DNA from: Tachypleus tridentatus
Lineage: Eukaryota; Arthropoda; Merostomata; Xiphosura; Limulidae
Assembly (NCBI RefSeq): GCF_004210375.1
Contig: NC_134830.1
Location: 4,898,001 to 4,962,000, forward strand
DNA: 64,000 bases
Direction: 5' to 3'
Within the stretch, counting starts at the first letter, position 1, and each line of letters starts with the position of its first letter. Shown in pieces: positions 58,095 to 64,000 of the stretch. Below the pieces are notes generated by a model. The model saw only the letters and a list, made by a program, of their open reading frames with translations. It was not told where the DNA came from and did no database searches. The position numbers and the translations under genes were made by a program.

Positions 58095-60475
58095 AAGAGG
58101 TGTCAGAAAAGTTACATGAAGCAAAACAGAAGTATTGTTCTACATGACTCCCTCAGTGTACACGTACACCAAAACAGATTGGCTCACTTTTAACGCTTCA
58201 CTAGATTCATATCTACCACACTCAATTGAACATGTTAACAACAAAACAGAATTAGACAACTATATTAATCAAGTCACAGAAGCCATACATAAAGCCATTA
58301 AAACACAATCCCTAAAACAAAGGAAAAACACTCACATAATCAGTGGACTCTAACACCGGAAATTCATGCACTAATAATCAAATGCAGGCAGTTAAGACGA
58401 ACACACTTCATAACACGTGATCTGACCGTCAACACACAGATTAACAGAACAAATGCAAAAATTAAACAACAAATGATAATAGCAAAAGAAACTAATTGGC
58501 AAAACTTTTGTAAAACTTGGAAAAAACAAAACAATCCAAAGAATTTTGGAAAAATTCAAGAGTATTTCTTCCAACAAAACACAAATTACTTGCTTCAACA
58601 CATCACACATAACAACATAATCACAAGGACGGACTAGGAGAAAGCGGACCTATTAGTTGACTTAAAACACACAACACCAACAACATGTCAACAACTTCAT
58701 AAACACAAATCAATCTTTGTTCACACCACAATTCCCTGGCGAGACATTAGAAAGCTACTCAAGTTCAATCAATAGGGAAATTTACCATCACTGAACTCAA
58801 AATTAACATTAAAAACACTTCCCTCAGACATGACCAAATACTAAACATTATTCTGAAAAAAGGCTCTTCTATTACAACACCTCACAAACATCTAACAACT
58901 GGTTACTACCCTGACACATGGAAAAAAGCCATCATCACCACAATTCCAAAGAAACAGGACAAATCCAGATAATATCCATCCCATCAGTTGCAGGAGAGCT
59001 TTGTGAAATAAATAATATCCTTCTGGAATCTCAAAATGCCTTCAGGAAAAACAGACAAACAATAGATCACCTCACATGACTCACCGAATCAGTCTACAAA
59101 GCTTTTAATAACAACCAGGTAACCATAGGTGTATCTTTAGATGTTAAAAAAGCATTTGACAGCATATGGCACAATGCCATCAAGTACAAATTAACACATC
59201 TGAAAATAAATCCCACTATTATTAAATGGATATCAAACTTCCTAACAGATAGAACAGCACAAGTAAAAGTCAATAAAACTATATCCAAATCTTTCAAAAT
59301 AACTGTAGGAGTGCCCCAAGGATCAGTCCTTTCTCCACTATTGCACATTATTTTTGTCAGCGATATACCTTTCTCCAGTTTAACATACACTCATAATTCA
59401 CAATATGCAGACGACATTGCTATCTGGAGTACCTCCAGAAACCCAGTAATGGCCATGTCTCGCGTTCAAGAAACACTACACAATGTCTTGAACTGGAGTA
59501 ACAAGTGGAGAGTGGTTTTAAATCCAACTAAAACACAGGCAATCATCTTTTACAGGAAACTAAAAAGACAAAGAAAAACTCTAGAAAAAGTAAAATTCTC
59601 ACTTGGAAACACGCCCATTAACATGAACAATTGGAAATATGCCCATTAACATGAACAAACACATCACATTCCTTGGCATCACTTTTGACACAAAACTAAC
59701 ATGGAAAAAACATGTTAACAACACACACTCATCAATCAAAAAACGCATTTCACATTTAATAACTTTAACCAGCAAACACTCAAACTGTTCACCAAAGACC
59801 ATTATCCAAATATACAAGGCGTACATCCGTCCGTTAATAGAGTATGGATGTCAAGTCACATATAATATGTCAAATAACACACTTCAGAAAATCCAAGTAC
59901 AACAAAACAAAATACTAAGAGCAGCATACAGACTACCATCATACACACCAGTAAACTATATACACCAAATCAGTAACTTACCATCTTTTAGAAACAGACT
60001 CACAGAAATGTCGTACAAATATTATTTAAAAGCAGATCACAGAAACAAACTAACTGCATCACTATGTAAATTAGCCAGTGCACCAACAAAATATATTTCA
60101 CCATATAACATTTCAGCAATCACAAATCACACAACAAAGTATATAAAGGACAAACCTCATGAATGTAATATGTACTTCTTTTTCAGATCTCGGGCACAGG
60201 ACAGGTAAAACTTTTGGCGCCTGTCCTGTAAAGTGGGTTTTCTTGGGGCACTCCGTTTCCCACCACATCCAAATCTCAGACATTGGACCTTTAGATCCCA
60301 GCCAAGGCAACATTATTGCCCAGCCCTGAAATGGGTCATATCACATTCATATTTGCTTTGACATCTGCCTTTTGGGCTCTGGCCTAGCTGGCCTCTCCAG
60401 TGCCACCTTTGTCTTGCTCACCAGTATTATGACCAACCTCACTTCTTCACCTTAAAAAAATCAAAATAAAATAAA
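58095..60475 (+). mobile_element. 5'-truncated Jockey-like LINE
   Basis: Begins within the linker between endonuclease and reverse transcriptase (KTDWLTFNASLDSYLPHSI). It continues through the reverse transcriptase and C-terminal region, then a 3' untranslated part with GGCCTAGCTGGCCTCTCCAG ending near TTAAAAAAATCAAAATAAAA. No RNase H follows the reverse transcriptase, unlike the LINE at 41899. Ends are approximate and no target duplication was identified. Confidence 0.85.
58135..60208 (+). pseudogene. Jockey-like LINE reverse transcriptase, broken
   Basis: Blocks in order: linker (58135-58353), then about 59120-59460 with VSLDVKKAFDSIWHN, GVPQGSVLSPLLHI and SQYADDIAIWS (YADD box), then the thumb and C-terminal part with HITFLGITFDTKLTWKKHV, IRPLIEYGCQV and LQKIQVQQNKILRAAYRLP. 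Several stops and shifts lie between 58354 and 59120. A 29-bp tandem duplication at 59611-59655 shifts the frame between YADD and the thumb. Confidence 0.88.
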
Positions 60476-60805
60476 GGCAAACCCCATGGAAATTTCAATA
60501 ATTTTTCACTTGAGGGGATAAAGAGGAACCACAACGTTCCTGACCACCCCAGCTGGAGAGAGAATTCTTCAGATTTCTCTCTCTCTCTAAACTAAACCCC
60601 TGCCATGTTCGTTTGCATTTGCAAGTAGGTTAAACTCTTTTATGGCAATTAACACTTTTGCTTGACAGTTACTTAATTCTGTAGTACTTAATATGATATT
60701 TGATGTTTAAAAATTATGGCATTAAAATACTTACAAAGAGTACAGGCAAGAAACAGTTGACTGTCTGATGGTCATTTTTAAGTGGTGCAGAGAACTTGTA
60801 TGGAG
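60476..60805. other. Unassigned, possibly LINE-related
   Basis: CAACGTTCCTGACCACCCCA and a CT microsatellite (about 60580) lie here. This might still be untranslated sequence of the preceding LINE or of a relative. Confidence 0.35.
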
Positions 60806-61205
60806 TCTTTTGTTGCAGGAGAGCTTTGTGGAGTCTGGAAGAAACTTCTTTTGTTGCGGGAGAGCTTTATGGAGTCTGGAAGAAACTTCTTTTGTTGCGG
60901 GAGAGCTTTATGGAGTCTGGAAGAAACTTCTTTTGTTGCAGGAGAGCTTTATGGAGTCTGGAAGAAACTTCTTTTGTTGAAGGAGAGCTTTATGGAGTCC
61001 GGAAGAAACTTCTTTTGTTGAAGGAGAGCTTTATGGAGTCCGGAAGAAACTTCTTTTGTTGAAGGAGAGCTTTATGGAGTCCGTAAGAAACTTCTTTGTT
61101 GAAGGAGAGCTTTATGGAGTCCGTAGAAACTTCTTTTGTTGAAGGAGAGCTTTATGGAGTCCGTAAGAAACTTCTTTTGTTGAAGAAGAGCTTTATGGAG
61201 TCCAG
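60806..61205. repeat. 41-bp tandem array, about 10 copies
   Basis: TTTTGTTGCAGGAGAGCTTT plus ATGGAGTCTGGAAGAAACTTC. The early units have GCAGG/GCGGG and the later units GAAGG, with GTCTGG changing to GTCCGG and GTCCGT along the array. All three plus frames stay open over several units, giving false 70-88 residue frames. Confidence 0.95.
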
Positions 61206-62279
61206 AAGCAGCATCTTATGATGTGGAAGAGCTGCCTTTTCAGCTGTTACATTAGGTTTTATTTGACCTCTTTTGTATCCTCATGATCTGCCAAACAGTA
61301 TGCACAACTACCTGCAAGTAGTTCTTATACTTAATTGATCAATTTTATTATGATCATGTGCAACAACTAACAATAAAAACAAATCTGATTATCCATTGGT
61401 TGCAGGTAGACTTTCAATCTTCAGCCACTTCTCTTGTACTGACGTTCTTGTTATCGATACTTCAGCAAAGTGCTGGCTGACTTCCTCTTTAGGAAGTTTT
61501 AATGATTATCAATCATCTGTAGCTTTAGCAGCATCGTCAAGCTGTCGGATATTCTTCCTGGTTCTGCTTACTTAGTCAGTCCAGCACCCATACCTTGTAT
61601 AACCCTTTTACTGACCTTGATAGCGTCAGCTCATTACAGTTTAAACATACAGCAGAAAGTTTCATAATATGTTTCTCTTGAGTCATCATTGTTTAATAAT
61701 CTTGGCTTCTGAGCAAAGAGCAATTATTATGAGTTAGTTGATTCATTTGGATCTAACGTTTCTTTTTGATCACCTAAATTATTAGACATATAAGGTTTAG
61801 TTGTAGGTCCACTTATCAAAGAGAGACCTTGAGATTGCTGCTTCGATGTCAACTTCATTGTTCTTCCCACACTTTCGGAACTTCTCTCCTCGAGCAGCAA
61901 GTTGTCCAGTCGAGTAGTTCAGTGGTTTTCTTTAAATGTGAGCCTCACTACAGAATTTTCAGGAAAGAACCCAGTGGAGGGAGCATTTACCTTGCTTTTG
62001 GAGCAGTGGAAATTTCTGTTCTGTTCACTTACTTCCCACTTTGTTACAAAAAAGTTCTGCCATTTAAAATTAGACTTTCCCCGTACTTGCTACAACTACT
62101 GCAATCAGTGCTTCTAATAGGGAGTGTCTCAGTTCGGCCATTTTGTTGTAAGTCATTAATTTTACCTGGAAAAATACCTGCCACCTACACAGAAGTATGT
62201 TTCCGTCAATAAAGATTAGCTGGATACACAGTTTTTCAGATGATTAAATTTCAGTTGTCACCAACAAGAGAATACAACA
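61206..62279. other. Unassigned; one 127-residue open frame
   Basis: The frame 61829-62212 starts MRLLLRCQLHCSSHTFGTSL and shows no family I recognise; an overlapping frame is equally open. It may be part of an unidentified gene or chance. No splice or promoter context supports it. Confidence 0.3.
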
Positions 62280-62410
62280 ATCAAGAGGTTTCCAACCTGT
62301 TCTTTGAGGCCCCCTGGGGTTCAATGATAGTACTTAATGGGGTCTGCAGTAATACATCAAATCTATGAAATTAATATTTACTGAAAGAGTATAGAATGAA
62401 ACAAAATGCC
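62280..62410. mobile_element. Possible hAT-like fragment
   Basis: CAAGAGGTTTCCAACCTGTT followed by CTTTGAGGCCCCCTGGGG resembles one end of hAT-type non-autonomous elements. The other end was not found. Confidence 0.25.
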
Positions 62411-64000
62411 AAGATATTCTGTAACTAATACATTAGTTTGAGTTACAACAGGAGACAAGTGTTGCAAGGAATATTAATCGTTGCGTAGTACAAGTAGACA
62501 GCATACTGTTATTGAACCCTAAGTACAACCGTTAGTTTGATAATCCATGTGACTATAATAAATACAGTACTATCTAATCCTTCTGATGGTGTTTTTAATA
62601 TTAATTGAATGAATCTCATGTATTCAATAAATTCAGTGTAGTGGAAATGTTTATTGAAATTTATATTAATCTGTTTATATATAAAAACAAAATAGCCACT
62701 TCAAATCAGACCTTTACTTTCTCTGCTGTAACTCATATTCATCATCACCTACTGGTACCCAACTAATTTATTTTTTTGTTTTTTCTGCAAAAATATCTGT
62801 CAGCTAGATGGCAATACATTTTCATTAATAAGATATATAGAAATTATTCCCTTTAGGCTTCAGAATTTGAGGGTCTGACACTGGTTTGTGATTGGGTTCC
62901 CATATTTGGTTCTCAAATGACTGGCTCTTCCCTCAGTAGTTGTTAATTGGCTGAGGGTATTAACTTGTATAATATTCTTACTAAAGCTGCTGTATTACTA
63001 TGTTTATTTAGTGAAGCAAGGTTGTCACCAAAGAGCATGATTCATGCAGGGTTACAGTTAGCAGATTACATAAATCAAGATATTGAAATGACAGTACTTA
63101 GTGTTGGAAATTTATGTAATTTATTAAAATGTTCCGTCCACCTAACATGTACTGGGTATTTACTAAACACTAAATTATTAACCATCAGTAGTTGTGATTT
63201 GTGTTAATAAGACCAGTTTTATTTGTTCATGTCATATAAAAATAATGTTTGAGTTGGCAAAACTGAAATATTAGAGATCAGTCTAAAAGTTTGTATGAAT
63301 ATAAAATAACTGTATAACCCCTTCCTTCTTTCCCCATTGTGACTTGAATTCAGGGGTATAACTTTTATCTTTTTTCCTACAATTTTCTGTCAAGTAAACT
63401 TTTCTTTCAATGTCAGAAGTGGTCAGTTTGTCTGGCTAAGAAGAGACAAGTGTTATTATACATGTTTCATAATCAGTTTAAACATGCTCAATTTGGACCT
63501 TTCTTGTAGTGGAAAGATGGTTTTCAAAGACAGTACTTTATTTTGCTCTTAATTTAAAGACAAATATTTTCTTTATCAAATTAAAACCTTTTATAAGAGT
63601 AAGCATAGTAACTTATCTTAATATTTTAAGTATGAATATTAATAGCTCAAGACCACGTTATCTTGTTTCTACCATGTTCTCAATACAAGGTATCTACATT
63701 TTACTTTCAAACCATTTGAGATTGAGTTTTTTTGGTGTCGCTGATAATTTATGTTGTACATTTAATTATGATGTTTAACACAGCTTATTTAAAAATAAAA
63801 TCTTTAACTAAACTAGTTCATCTGAATTACTTGACCATGTTTCTTTATTGTAATTAGTTTTGTATGTGTTCACAACAATACATTGAAAAACAATCAACAA
63901 GTAATTTGTATCAAAACAATAACAATGTTTATTTCAGCTGTATGTGAAATAAGGGGAAATGACATACTGTAATGAATGCACAATGTTTAACACATTGAGA
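62411..64000. other. No feature recognised
   Basis: AT-rich sequence. An open frame near 62947-63207 lacks an ATG start and any known motif; 63509-63778 likewise. Confidence 0.4.

Noticed and set aside
60768-61062. Three overlapping frames with VWKKLLLL and MESGRNFFC repeats
   Set aside because: All three plus frames are open over the same 41-bp repeat, so coding is unlikely.
61829-62212. 127-residue open frame as a gene
   Set aside because: No recognised domain, an overlapping frame is equally open, and there is no splice or promoter support.

Overview
The window looks like nuclear DNA of an arthropod with a large, AT-rich, intron-heavy genome. Many copies of a tRNA-headed SINE, which I remember from horseshoe crab sequence, make a chelicerate such as a horseshoe crab the best guess. 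That is recollection, not a search result. There is no sign of bacterial operons, CRISPR, rRNA or functional tRNA genes.

The one convincing host gene is a plus-strand ribonuclease T2 gene. It is split into eight short visible exons between 26956 and 53858, none of which stands out as a long open frame. All splice phases fit. Both active-site blocks (around NYWVIHGLWP and KHEWEKHGTCA) are present, and the joined exons give 238 residues with a normal C-terminus. The first exon (start codon and signal peptide) lies upstream and was not identified. The last intron is about 12.9 kb and holds an almost complete LINE plus several tandem arrays.

Layout. 1-4985: two large tandem arrays (44-bp and 63-bp units), then a hAT transposase tail. 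5-14 kb: unique sequence with several SINE copies. 14.1-15.0 kb: an internally deleted mariner. 15.4-17.5 kb: a reverse-transcriptase relic between inverted repeats, probably Penelope-like. 18.8-21.0 kb: a second reverse-transcriptase relic running into a 79-bp satellite that grew out of its catalytic-box region. 21-26.7 kb: a 34-bp array, SINEs and unassigned sequence. 26.7-54.8 kb: the RNase T2 gene. 54.8-64 kb: further arrays, a 5'-truncated Jockey-like LINE and unassigned sequence.

The most unusual feature is the relation between tandem arrays and the RNase T2 gene. One exon acceptor is the last of six copies of a 35-40 bp repeat, and one exon donor is the first of eight copies of a 73-bp repeat. 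The gene therefore carries ready-made decoy splice sites. More than fifteen separate arrays in 64 kb point to a locus or genome prone to short tandem duplication, including inside transposon reading frames.
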